Below are positions 33,885-42,785 of a stretch of DNA of 64,000 nt, piece by piece (position 1 is the first letter of the stretch; each line of letters starts with the position of its first letter). The notes beneath the pieces are model-generated. The model saw nothing but the letters and a program-made list of their open reading frames with translations, was not told the DNA's origin and did no database searches. Source of the stretch: JADJPF01 sp964492845 (GTDB lineage Bacteria; Acidobacteriota; Blastocatellia; Chloracidobacteriales; JADJPF01); assembly GCA_964492845.1 (NCBI GenBank), contig CAZBMZ010000012.1, positions 1-64,000 on the forward strand, read 5' to 3'. A program made the position numbers and the translations under genes.

Positions 33885-36293
33885 ATGTATTGTCCCTTCT
33901 GTGGAACAGACAACGCAATAGATCAAAAGTATTGCCGCAATTGTGGTGCGGCTCTGCCTACAACAACTACTAAACCACCAACAAAAGCACATGCGCCTGT
34001 AAGCAGTAACCCACGCCCATCCGCACCTTTTGTGCCTCCTGCTCCACCTAGTCTTCCTAAACGTAGCAAGCCTTTAGAACCAGCACAGCCTATTGCTAAT
34101 TTAGAGGATCCCGAAGATCCAGGTGCTACAAACTTAGCTTATAAATTGCCTGGATTTGCTAGTAATGTTAACCAAGGAAATACTAACGAGATAGTAGATA
34201 ATTTTTATGAAACCCAGGCTATGGGTAATGTGCTATCACCATCTTCTAATGCTGCAAAATCAACTCCTAGTAGTTTAAGAACTGTGGAAATGAATTCTCT
34301 TTCTGCTCAAGAGGATACTAAAAGCACACAAGTAGCAATGCCTGTAGTTAGAGCAAGTGATATTAATAAAGTTTCTCCTCAAAAGTCAGAAGAATATTTT
34401 CCAACCGTTTTATCAAATCCTAAACCACCTGAATCACCAGAAGAGCAATTAAAGTTATTAAAAGAGTTAATGGAAGCAGGCGGGGAAACATGGAAAGTAC
34501 CACCTCCAGCACCACCTCCTCCAACAGTATCTGAACAAACATTAAGTATGGCTGCTTTACCTAAGCCACCTGAACCAAAAGTTGATAAAAAACCTCCTAT
34601 AGTTCCTATAGAGGGTAAAGCTGGTCAAACAGGTGCTAAGGCTAAACAAGATATGCCATTTGATCAAACTATTACTTCTGCACCTAGTCTTTCTTTAGAT
34701 AAAAAAGATTCTTTACCAATAGAACATTCTCCTTTAGGAGCAATCCCGCAAACATTAACAATGAAAGCTGCTACTAAAGGCAGCAACCCTTCAATACAAG
34801 ATTTTTCTTATCCCAATTTAGAAGCAACAGATCGTTCTGGTGAAGTTCCACCTGAAACAATGCAAATGCAAAAACCCCCATCTGATCCAAAAGATGTTGC
34901 AAAGGCATTAAACTCTTGGCCGTCTGATTCAACTAATCCTTGGGGATCGCCTGTTGTACCACCTGTTCCTAGCACTACCCCTGATTCAAAAACTGAGCCT
35001 TTTAAGATGTCTTCCCCTAGTTCACAAGGAGAAAAAGGAAAATCCAAAAAGGATGCCTTTAAGACAATTTCTGTTGGGCCACGTCGTCCTAAACAAAATG
35101 ATGTTCCAACTAATTCACTTTCTTCAGTTGCTAATAATCCAGCATCTATACTAGATGAGATGGATCCGCTTAAAACAGCCATATCTCCATTTCAAAATCT
35201 AGTAGCACAAGAACAACCTTTATCAGCTACAGCACCTATTTCTTTATCTAATGCTCCTTCTACAAATGTAACAGATCCTATAATGCCACTGCCAACACAA
35301 CCAACAATTCCTGCACCTGTACAATCGATTCCCCAACTACCTGTTCAACCTATTGCACCGCCTATAGTACCACCTATTCAACCTATTCAAGAAAAACCCC
35401 CTAGAACTAAATCTAGTCGATCATTTAAGATACCACTACTAATAATTATAATTTTAGCGTTAGTAGTAGCGATAGCTTTTATTAGTTGGAAATTAATTCA
35501 AAATATAACTGGTAATACAACAAAAGTAATTAATACTCCTGTTGCTGTTAGTCCAAGCCCAACACCAATACAAACACCTGAGACAGCTAAAACCCCTGAT
35601 CCTACTGTAGAAATACCTAAAAACATGGTATTAGTTCCTGAAGGTGAATATAAAGTTGGTATAGATAAAGCTGGCCCTGATGGAGATACTTTTTCTAGTC
35701 CTTCTCGGTCTGTAAAATTATCTGCATTTTATATAGACATCTATGAAGTAACAAATGAAGAGTATATAAAGTTTATCCAGGCTACTAACCACCCTGTACC
35801 AGCCGATTGGCAAAATGGACAATATCCAGGCAAAGCAGATGATCCTGTAACAAATGTAAGTTGGCAAGACGCTGAAAGCTATGCTAAATGGGCAGGTAAA
35901 CGCTTACCTTCTGAGGAAGAATGGGAAGTAGCAGCTTCAGGTCAAGAGCATTTTCTTTATCCTTGGGGAGAAAAGGCTGATACAACTCGTGCTAATTCTA
36001 AAGAATTTGGGGCTAAAAGTGTTCGTACAGTTGGTTCTGTAAAAACTAGTAAAAGTTCTTTTGGTGCTTTTGATATGAGTGGAAATGTTTGGGAATGGAC
36101 ATCTTCAATGCCTAAAGCTTATCCTGGTTCTAAGAGTGAGCCTATCAAAGATGCAGAAAATAAAAGGGTTTTTCGAGGTGGTTCATTTCAAGAAAGTATT
36201 GAATATTGCACAACTACTTTTCGTGGGTTTGATTCAATAGAAAAAGCTTATCCAACACTCGGTTTTCGTTGTGCTAAAGATGTTCAAAAATAA
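33885..36293 (+). CDS. Zinc-ribbon / Pro-rich / transmembrane / FGE-sulfatase domain protein
   Basis: 802 residues. The N-terminus is a zinc ribbon, C3-x2-C6-x10-C17-x2-C20. A very long Pro/Ser/Thr/Lys-rich segment (about 25-510) is probably disordered. One membrane span (about 516-538) separates it from a C-terminal formylglycine-generating-enzyme/SUMF1 domain (about 580-800), with NMVLVPEGEY, the FYIDIYEVTNEEY block, RLPSEEEWEVAA, MSGNVWEW, RVFRGGSF and GFRCAKD. Many bacterial FGE-fold proteins are not oxidases but binding modules, and no sulfatase is nearby. Topology would place the ribbon inside and the FGE fold outside. The linker resembles those of other zinc-ribbon proteins here. Confidence 0.87.
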   Translation: MYCPFCGTDNAIDQKYCRNCGAALPTTTTKPPTKAHAPVSSNPRPSAPFVPPAPPSLPKRSKPLEPAQPIANLEDPEDPGATNLAYKLPGFASNVNQGNTNEIVDNFYETQAMGNVLSPSSNAAKSTPSSLRTVEMNSLSAQEDTKSTQVAMPVVRASDINKVSPQKSEEYFPTVLSNPKPPESPEEQLKLLKELMEAGGETWKVPPPAPPPPTVSEQTLSMAALPKPPEPKVDKKPPIVPIEGKAGQTGAKAKQDMPFDQTITSAPSLSLDKKDSLPIEHSPLGAIPQTLTMKAATKGSNPSIQDFSYPNLEATDRSGEVPPETMQMQKPPSDPKDVAKALNSWPSDSTNPWGSPVVPPVPSTTPDSKTEPFKMSSPSSQGEKGKSKKDAFKTISVGPRRPKQNDVPTNSLSSVANNPASILDEMDPLKTAISPFQNLVAQEQPLSATAPISLSNAPSTNVTDPIMPLPTQPTIPAPVQSIPQLPVQPIAPPIVPPIQPIQEKPPRTKSSRSFKIPLLIIIILALVVAIAFISWKLIQNITGNTTKVINTPVAVSPSPTPIQTPETAKTPDPTVEIPKNMVLVPEGEYKVGIDKAGPDGDTFSSPSRSVKLSAFYIDIYEVTNEEYIKFIQATNHPVPADWQNGQYPGKADDPVTNVSWQDAESYAKWAGKRLPSEEEWEVAASGQEHFLYPWGEKADTTRANSKEFGAKSVRTVGSVKTSKSSFGAFDMSGNVWEWTSSMPKAYPGSKSEPIKDAENKRVFRGGSFQESIEYCTTTFRGFDSIEKAYPTLGFRCAKDVQK

Positions 36294-36329
36294 ACTATAA
36301 ATCAAAATCCACAATTTAGCCAAAACTTG

Positions 36330-37094
36330 CTAAAAATCATAGATTTGGCCTGGGTTAGCCACTAGTATTTTTTCTGACTCTAACATTTTTAATTGCGTTA
36401 CTACTTCTTCAAAATGTGATGGTTTTATGTGATAAGCAAAACATGGAATAGCTTTAGATAATTTTTTATATTCTGTTAGTAATAAATTTGGAGATAAATG
36501 TCCATATTTTAAGGCAATATCACTTAATCTATCAGGATAGGAACATTCAATAAAAGCTGCTTTTAACTCTAAAATCTCTTTAGCCTTATTCCAAAGCTCC
36601 TCTGTGCTAGTTGTATCTCCAGAAATAACCACAGCACTACTAAAATCTTTAATGATCAATCCAACCGTTGGAACTGTATGATTAACTGGTATAGCTATTA
36701 TTTCAAGATCATCAATTTTTAGTATTTGACCAGGGGTTATTTCTTGAAATTGTAAACTCACATTAAAGCTATTCTTAAAACTACTAAAATCAGGCCAAAT
36801 AATGTTATTAAAAATATGGTTTCTTAATGCTTGAACAGTTTCTTCGATTGCATAAACCCAGATCACTTGTTCTATTTCTGTAAAAACATTGTCTAGCATT
36901 AAAGGCAGTCCCGCTAGATGATCTAAATGGGAATGCGTAATAAAAATATGGCGAATTGCTAATTGTTCTTGCCGACTAAGTGCTAAAGGTAAAGCCCCAG
37001 CATCAACTGCCAAATTGTTATTTATTAAAAAAGAGGTTAGGTACTGTTCCTTTGGATTATTAGTACCTCCACCTGATAGCAATTGTATCTTCAT
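36330..37094 (-). CDS. MBL-fold hydrolase, class II cyclic-nucleotide phosphodiesterase-like
   Basis: 254 residues. The metallo-beta-lactamase core motif THSHLDH (about 54-60) with SGDTTS and a later HLS/HIKPSH give a two-metal site. The FITHSHLDHLAGLPLMLDN stretch and the C-terminal ECSYPDRLSDIALKYGHLSP are characteristic of the class II cAMP phosphodiesterases (PDEase_II, CpdP/PDE1). It is probably cytoplasmic, lacking a signal peptide. A Crp/Fnr regulator is present in the window, but no cyclase is, so a cAMP role is inferred only from family. Confidence 0.83.
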   Translation of the reverse strand: MKIQLLSGGGTNNPKEQYLTSFLINNNLAVDAGALPLALSRQEQLAIRHIFITHSHLDHLAGLPLMLDNVFTEIEQVIWVYAIEETVQALRNHIFNNIIWPDFSSFKNSFNVSLQFQEITPGQILKIDDLEIIAIPVNHTVPTVGLIIKDFSSAVVISGDTTSTEELWNKAKEILELKAAFIECSYPDRLSDIALKYGHLSPNLLLTEYKKLSKAIPCFAYHIKPSHFEEVVTQLKMLESEKILVANPGQIYDF

Positions 37095-37341
37095 AAATAC
37101 TCTTACTTCGGCTAATTTACGGACTTAATAATTATAGTTTACTCTTAGAACTGCCCTTTATAGTATTCTATTTAGCTTTTGGATGCAATCTTATGGACAA
37201 ATGAAAAACAAGAAATTTTCCTAGATATTCTATTATTCAGTATTAGTTTTCCTAGTCTTGTTAGCAGATTACTTGACTATAATTATAAGCTTTGCTTAAC
37301 TTTAGTCACCTTTAGTTATTTTTGGAGAATATAAATTTTTT

Positions 37342-38346
37342 ATGAATCAAAATATCACGTCATTAAATGCAATGAAAGAATTTTTACAAGAAACTATTAA
37401 AGCAAACTATTATCTTTCTTTTGATGATCTTTATCCAGAAACAATCATAAACCAAATTCAAACACAGTTATCAGAAAACCATTTTCAATGGATTGATAAT
37501 ACAATCTATGTCCCTAACCTGCTTATAGTTCTAGCACCTGCCTCTAACCCAGATAAAATAGAAGAATTAGAGGTTATTTTTAATTCTGTTGTGTTTATTA
37601 AGTATCTTTATGAATATATGACAGAAATGGGATATAAGCTTTTTGATTTTGTCAAAATTGATATAGAAACTTTAGAGACAATTAAAGAAACTAACTTAAA
37701 ATTTTACTGGCCCTCTCCAGAAGAAGTTAGAGAAGACTTTACAGTTTTATTAAATAAGCCTGAAGGAAAAATTCTCCAAGTCTTTGCACCTCAAGCCGAA
37801 ATCCCTTCTCTAGCTCGGCTTTCTGCATTAAATGGTGATCCTTATCGAAGTGATTATTTAATAACTAAACAAACAACTTACCTTGGCAGACTTAGAAATG
37901 TTACTGATCGTGAAACTAGCCATATGATAAGGCGAAATGATTTTATTTTTGCTCGTCATCCTGACCCAGAATCAGTAAACAGTTCTGTTTCCCGTCTTCA
38001 TGCAAAAATTGTTTATGAAGAAGGAAATTTTATCCTCTATGACACAGGTAGTGCTAATGGTACTTCTATAACTCGTCAAGAGGAAACTATTGAGCTACCT
38101 AGAGCAGAAATAACAGGTCAAAACTTATTAGATGATGATCTAATTTTACTTGGTTCAGCACAAATTAAATTTACTCTGGTTTCAAATGAAGAAGCTGCTA
38201 ACCTAGTAACTATGCCTCAAGAAAGATCCTCTTTTGAAGAGTCTGAATATTTAGAAGAAAATATGAAATCTGTTGATGATACTTTCAATATCTCTCGTAA
38301 GGAAATAAAAGCAGCATTAAAAGATATACAGGATGAGAATAGTTAA
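37342..38346 (+). CDS. FHA domain protein with FhaA-like N-terminus
   Basis: 334 residues. The FHA domain (about 175-285) is complete, with LGR, RHPD, SVSRLHAKI, SANGTSI and the final strand. The N-terminal 120 residues have a YPETIINQIQTQL helix followed by VPNLLIVLAP, a pattern similar to the DUF3662 domain of FhaA-type proteins. An acidic tail closes the chain. It probably binds phosphothreonine on a Ser/Thr kinase or its targets, and it is convergent with the large kinase gene. No ribosome-binding site stands out except a purine-rich GGAGAATATAAA about 15 nt before the start. Confidence 0.82.
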   Translation: MNQNITSLNAMKEFLQETIKANYYLSFDDLYPETIINQIQTQLSENHFQWIDNTIYVPNLLIVLAPASNPDKIEELEVIFNSVVFIKYLYEYMTEMGYKLFDFVKIDIETLETIKETNLKFYWPSPEEVREDFTVLLNKPEGKILQVFAPQAEIPSLARLSALNGDPYRSDYLITKQTTYLGRLRNVTDRETSHMIRRNDFIFARHPDPESVNSSVSRLHAKIVYEEGNFILYDTGSANGTSITRQEETIELPRAEITGQNLLDDDLILLGSAQIKFTLVSNEEAANLVTMPQERSSFEESEYLEENMKSVDDTFNISRKEIKAALKDIQDENS

Positions 38347-38429
38347 TTAGCTTTTTGGTTATCAATAACACAAAAACCTTTTAATTTTTTGAAATCAATG
38401 ACCATATCTACACTTCTCATAAAATTAGC

Positions 38430-41400
38430 CTAATTTTTATCCTTGTTATGTTTGATTCGCACTTTATTTTTAACAGGATTTTCTTCTAAAAAAGTTTCTG
38501 TATAAGCCTGTTGGACTTCTGTTGATTGCAAACTGTTGCTATCTGTCGATTGTGCATAACTAGGAATCACTAGTTCAATTTCTGATAAATCAGAGATTGA
38601 AAATTTATAAACACCTGAATTACTAATCTCTAGCTCAATTCCTAGTGCTTCAGCTAAACCTTCAGCCAAATGTTTTGCTGTTGGGCGAAATTTCGGATCT
38701 TTTTCCATTGCCTGCATTACTATTTTTTCTAACTCTATTGGTAAATCTGGGTTAAGCTCTTTAACTCTAGGTGGCTCTTTTGTTAAATGCGCTAAAATAA
38801 CGGCTAGCGGCCCGTCTTTTTCTTCATCTCGAAAAGGAAGCCGCCCTGCCAGCATTTGATAAAGTATAACTCCTAGGCTATAAACATCTGATCGCCCATC
38901 ATAATTATTATTGCCTAAGCGTTCAGGAGCCATATAAGCAGGGGTACCAACAAAATTTCCAGTTCCAGTTAAATTATCTTCTGTGCTATGTTCACTTACC
39001 AATTTAGCAATACCAAAATCAACTACTTTAACTATTTCTCCATCTTTTGATTGATGTAGGAAAATATTATCTGGCTTGATGTCTCTATGAATTATTCCTG
39101 CACTATGAGCTTTTTCTAATACATCACAAACAGGAATAATAATTTGTGCAATCCTACCTAAAGACAGAGTTTTATTTGTTTTTATTTCTGTAGCTAAAGT
39201 TTGACCTTGTAATAACTCCATAACTAAATAAGCAATTCCTTCTGAAGAAATTCCAGAATCTAGTATTGTGATTGCATTTGGATGATTGACCCGACAAGCT
39301 GAAACCCCTTCTAAACGAAATCTTTCTAATGCTTCAGCACTAGCATTTTTTTCTGAAGGTCTAAAAACTTTTACTGCAACATGTCGATTTAAGCCTAAGT
39401 GCATTGCCCGATAAACTGCACCAAAACCGCCACTACCAATTTTATCTTCCAATTGATATTTACCATCTAAAATGGTTCCTGGCAAAGCATTAGCTAAAAC
39501 AGAAAAAATTCTATCAGCCCTTTTATAAGACTCTTCTAGTTCGGCGTTCTTTTTAGCAAGTTCTTCCACTTTTTCTTCTGTAACTGATTTTGCTTGTTTA
39601 ATTTCTTCTACTAATTTGCTTAACTCTTCATTCTTTTTATCTAGCTCTATGGTACGTTGAGCAACTTTTGTTTCTAAAAGCTGATTTTGCTTTTCTAATC
39701 GTTGTAATTGAATCTTAACAATACCAAAAATTAAGCCGCTTAAAGTCAATAAATATAATAAATAAGCCGGCCAAGTGTGCCAGGGAGCAAAATTAATAGT
39801 AAAGTAAAACTCTACTGGGCCAGTAACATTACCATAATTATCTTTTCCCCAAACTTGAAAAACATAATCACCTGCTGGAAGTGTTGTATATTCTTTTTTA
39901 TGGTCTGTCGTCCATTGAGAAGGCTTTTCGTCTAAGCCTTTTAATTGGGTTTGATATAAGGTGTTAGATTCTTGAAAAAAGCTTAATAGCGCAAACTCAA
40001 AAGTAATATTATTTTTATCATATGGAAGGCTTATCTTATTGGTTAAATTGGTACTTGAATTTGTTAAAAAGCTTTTTTCAATAATTAAAGGCTTTTGGCT
40101 ATCCTCTACTATCTCTTTAGCAGGGTCAAACATTGCTGCACCGCCTATAGTGCCAATCCAAATACGCCCCTGACTATCAACCATTGAGCTACGACGATTA
40201 CATTCATTACTTGGCAACCCGTCAGCAATGGTAAATGAATAAATGCTATATTCGGCTGTATCTGTAGCAGTAGGTTCAAGTGGAGTTAACCTAGCAACTC
40301 CATAGTTAGTGGATAGATAAATCCTTTTTTTGTTATCTACCAAAATTTGATAAATATAGTCATTTGGCAAAGCAGGGCTACTTTTAGTAGAAAATATTTG
40401 CCAATTAGGTTTGCCCGCTTCTAAATCTGCTAGATAACATTTAGCAGCACCGTCTGTAGTACCTACCCAGATAACTTCTTTTCCTTTATGGTCAGTTGTT
40501 TCTAAAACTGAGAGAATAGAATCATTTGGTAAGCCTGAACTATTATCAAAAAACTCTCTTTTTCCATCTCTAAAACGTGCTATTCCTTTATTAGTACCTG
40601 CCCAAAGGGTTTTGTTGCCTTTAGAATCTTTTGTTTCTGCTAAGAAAAAAACCGATTTATCTGTTAACCCTAACATTTCTGTATAATCAACAAATTCCTC
40701 TTTAATTAAACGAAAGACTTTACCATTACCTCCTGCTACTCCTAGTAGCAATGCTTCATTATTTAACACAGTAGTTTCTAGTAAATTATGGATTCCAATG
40801 CCATTTTTTAAGGCAATTGTTTTCCAGGTATTTCCTTCTAAAACACTTAAGCCTGTTCTTTCTAAGCCTGCAATTATTTTTTTATCTGACTCTAAACTAG
40901 CATTAGCTAAACCAAAGACCCAATTCTCTACTAATCCATCTTTTTGGTTATAAGTTTTTAGTTTGTTATCAGCTAAATAGGCGATTCCATTATCTGTACC
41001 AAACCAAAAAGTGGGCTTTTCATCAGGTGTTTTAGTTTCTAAAAAAGCAAAGATTGGGTTAGCAGGTAGTCCTGCCTTTATATCAAAAGTTAGCCAATCC
41101 GTTAAACTCATCCGGGCTAAACCACCAAATAGAGTACCTATCCAAAGCTCTCGGTCGCCTTTTGGCGCGTTAATAGCACGAAGTGAAACAATGCGATTAT
41201 CTGGCAAACCTTTATTAACATCATAAGTTACCCATTTATGATTATCCCAGCTAGCTAACCCTTTATTTGTCCCTACCCAAAGAGTGTTGCTATCATCAGA
41301 ATTGCGAGTTTGGCATAAACTAGTAATAAAATCTCCTGGCAGTCCATTTGTAGAATTATAAGTTGTCCATGTGTCATTAGTTAAACAAGCTAGACCTTTA

Positions 41401-42134
41401 TTTGTCCCTACCCAGATTTTTTTATTTCCTTGTTTATCAATAGTTTCCAAAATTGGCCCAGTCTTATCACTAGGCAATCCATTACTATTGTTATAAATAG
41501 TAGCTTTTTCTGACTCAAACCGAATTAAGCCTTTATTTACAGTACTAACCCAAATTACTGGTTCATTACTAGGAGAGTTACTGACAAATAACTTTTCTAT
41601 TGGATAAGATAAAAGTTCAGGATAAAAAGGAATGAGTTTTTCATCTTGAAACTTAAAAACACCTTTAGCAGTACCAAAAAGAACTTCTAATTTATTATTT
41701 TTTGTAAAAGAGGCTATCTTTACTCCAGTATCAATATTTCCAAAAATACTTTCGCTTCTAAATACTTGCCATTCACCTAATTTTAACCTTAGTATCGCAT
41801 TATTGATGCCAAACCAAATACTTCCATCAGGAGTAGCCAAAATATCATTAACTCTTTTAGATGCTTTTTCTGGAAAGGCTACAGTTGTCCATTTATAACC
41901 ATTGTAATAAGCAGCACCATTGTCAGTACCTACCCATAGATAACCCTTTTGGTCAAATGCAATAGCTAAAATATCATTTTGAGGAAGTCCATCTTTATTG
42001 GAAAAAATTTTTAGATTAGGTCGGCCTAGATCGGCAATATCAAAATCAGCCGCTACATTTTGCTGAGAAAAACATTTAATTGGTAAGAATATTAATAAAG
42101 AAAGTAGGACAAAAGAAAATATTAGCTTAAACAT
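38430..42134 (-). CDS. Two-component-type sensor propeller / Y_Y_Y / Ser-Thr kinase fusion
   Basis: 1234 residues. Signal peptide (1-24). Residues 30-660 are two-component-regulator propeller repeats (many WVGTDNGAAY-like and NGLP-DNxI units), enough for two propellers. A Y_Y_Y domain (about 690-770) and a membrane span (about 786-804) follow, then a coiled coil (about 805-880). In ordinary relatives a histidine kinase would come next. Here the C-terminus is a PknB-type Ser/Thr kinase (about 893-1160) with GSGGFGAVY, VAVKVF, HRDIKPDN near 1014, DFG near 1036 and APE. It should sense a periplasmic ligand, perhaps a glycan, and phosphorylate Ser/Thr inside. The gene is monocistronic. Confidence 0.92.
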   Translation of the reverse strand: MFKLIFSFVLLSLLIFLPIKCFSQQNVAADFDIADLGRPNLKIFSNKDGLPQNDILAIAFDQKGYLWVGTDNGAAYYNGYKWTTVAFPEKASKRVNDILATPDGSIWFGINNAILRLKLGEWQVFRSESIFGNIDTGVKIASFTKNNKLEVLFGTAKGVFKFQDEKLIPFYPELLSYPIEKLFVSNSPSNEPVIWVSTVNKGLIRFESEKATIYNNSNGLPSDKTGPILETIDKQGNKKIWVGTNKGLACLTNDTWTTYNSTNGLPGDFITSLCQTRNSDDSNTLWVGTNKGLASWDNHKWVTYDVNKGLPDNRIVSLRAINAPKGDRELWIGTLFGGLARMSLTDWLTFDIKAGLPANPIFAFLETKTPDEKPTFWFGTDNGIAYLADNKLKTYNQKDGLVENWVFGLANASLESDKKIIAGLERTGLSVLEGNTWKTIALKNGIGIHNLLETTVLNNEALLLGVAGGNGKVFRLIKEEFVDYTEMLGLTDKSVFFLAETKDSKGNKTLWAGTNKGIARFRDGKREFFDNSSGLPNDSILSVLETTDHKGKEVIWVGTTDGAAKCYLADLEAGKPNWQIFSTKSSPALPNDYIYQILVDNKKRIYLSTNYGVARLTPLEPTATDTAEYSIYSFTIADGLPSNECNRRSSMVDSQGRIWIGTIGGAAMFDPAKEIVEDSQKPLIIEKSFLTNSSTNLTNKISLPYDKNNITFEFALLSFFQESNTLYQTQLKGLDEKPSQWTTDHKKEYTTLPAGDYVFQVWGKDNYGNVTGPVEFYFTINFAPWHTWPAYLLYLLTLSGLIFGIVKIQLQRLEKQNQLLETKVAQRTIELDKKNEELSKLVEEIKQAKSVTEEKVEELAKKNAELEESYKRADRIFSVLANALPGTILDGKYQLEDKIGSGGFGAVYRAMHLGLNRHVAVKVFRPSEKNASAEALERFRLEGVSACRVNHPNAITILDSGISSEGIAYLVMELLQGQTLATEIKTNKTLSLGRIAQIIIPVCDVLEKAHSAGIIHRDIKPDNIFLHQSKDGEIVKVVDFGIAKLVSEHSTEDNLTGTGNFVGTPAYMAPERLGNNNYDGRSDVYSLGVILYQMLAGRLPFRDEEKDGPLAVILAHLTKEPPRVKELNPDLPIELEKIVMQAMEKDPKFRPTAKHLAEGLAEALGIELEISNSGVYKFSISDLSEIELVIPSYAQSTDSNSLQSTEVQQAYTETFLEENPVKNKVRIKHNKDKN

Positions 42135-42178
42135 AAGCTAATTATAGTTATTAATTTTAACTAAACAATATTTCGTTT

Positions 42179-42205
42179 AGGGCTGGCTTAAAATAAACCA
42201 ACCCT
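42179..42205 (-). terminator. Hairpin after iscX
   Basis: AGGGCTGG and CCAACCCT pair with one mismatch around an 11-nt loop, 11 bp past the iscX stop on the minus strand. The following T content is modest. It probably ends the isc operon. Confidence 0.5.
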
Positions 42206-42215
42206 ATATCTTTAA

Positions 42216-42422
42216 TTAGCTATTAGCATCTTGATATTCTTCATACCAAGCCATTTGAATAGCTTCTAATTTTTTTTCATTAGAGTTTTTTGCATCATCA
42301 TCAAATCCAGGCAGTTCCATTACCCATTTATGCAGATCTGTAAATCTAACGGTTAGAGGGTCAACATCTGGATATTTTTCTTGTAAAGCAATACCTATAT
42401 CTTCAATATCTGTCCACTTCAT
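42216..42422 (-). CDS. iscX: Fe-S assembly protein IscX
   Basis: 68 residues, typical size. The sequence follows the IscX pattern closely: MKWTDIEDIG, DPLTVRFTDLHKWV, a GFDDD acidic loop and SNEKKLEAIQMAW. IscX binds IscS and iron and modulates sulfur transfer. ATG 42422 overlaps the fdx stop by one base (TGATG) and has GGAGG 7 nt upstream. It is the last gene of the operon, as in Escherichia coli. Confidence 0.95.
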   Translation of the reverse strand: MKWTDIEDIGIALQEKYPDVDPLTVRFTDLHKWVMELPGFDDDAKNSNEKKLEAIQMAWYEEYQDANS

Positions 42423-42757
42423 CAATGTTCCTCCCTAGCAAAATTACGGTTCCATTCTGGAATTTCAACAATTATTTCCCCTTCTTGGAGAATTTTTGCT
42501 TGGCAGCTTAAACGAGATGCTAAGGTTAATCCAGCAGCCTCATCTAGTTGATCAGCTTCGTTATCTTCCATTTCTGTTAATAGCTGCATGCCTGATTTAA
42601 CAACTACATGGCAGGTAGAACAAGCGCAAAAACCCCCACAAGCATGGTCTAAGGAAATACCATTATCTAAAGCTATATCTAAGATTGATTGCCCAACTTG
42701 AGCAGGAAAAGAAAGGTTTTCTGGTAAAAAAGTTACTTTAGCTTTTTCTTCTGTCAT
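42422..42757 (-). CDS. fdx: [2Fe-2S] ferredoxin of the ISC system
   Basis: 111 residues. An adrenodoxin-type ferredoxin with cluster ligands in C-x5-C-x2-C (ACGGFCACSTC, about 40-50) and a final cysteine in RLSCQA. It delivers electrons for cluster assembly or cysteine desulfuration on IscU. It lies 28 bp after hscA and overlaps iscX by one base. ATG 42757 is chosen; TTG 42760 adds only one residue. Confidence 0.95.
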   Translation of the reverse strand: MTEEKAKVTFLPENLSFPAQVGQSILDIALDNGISLDHACGGFCACSTCHVVVKSGMQLLTEMEDNEADQLDEAAGLTLASRLSCQAKILQEGEIIVEIPEWNRNFAREEH

Positions 42758-42785
42758 CAACTCATCCTTTTAAAATTAAGCCATT

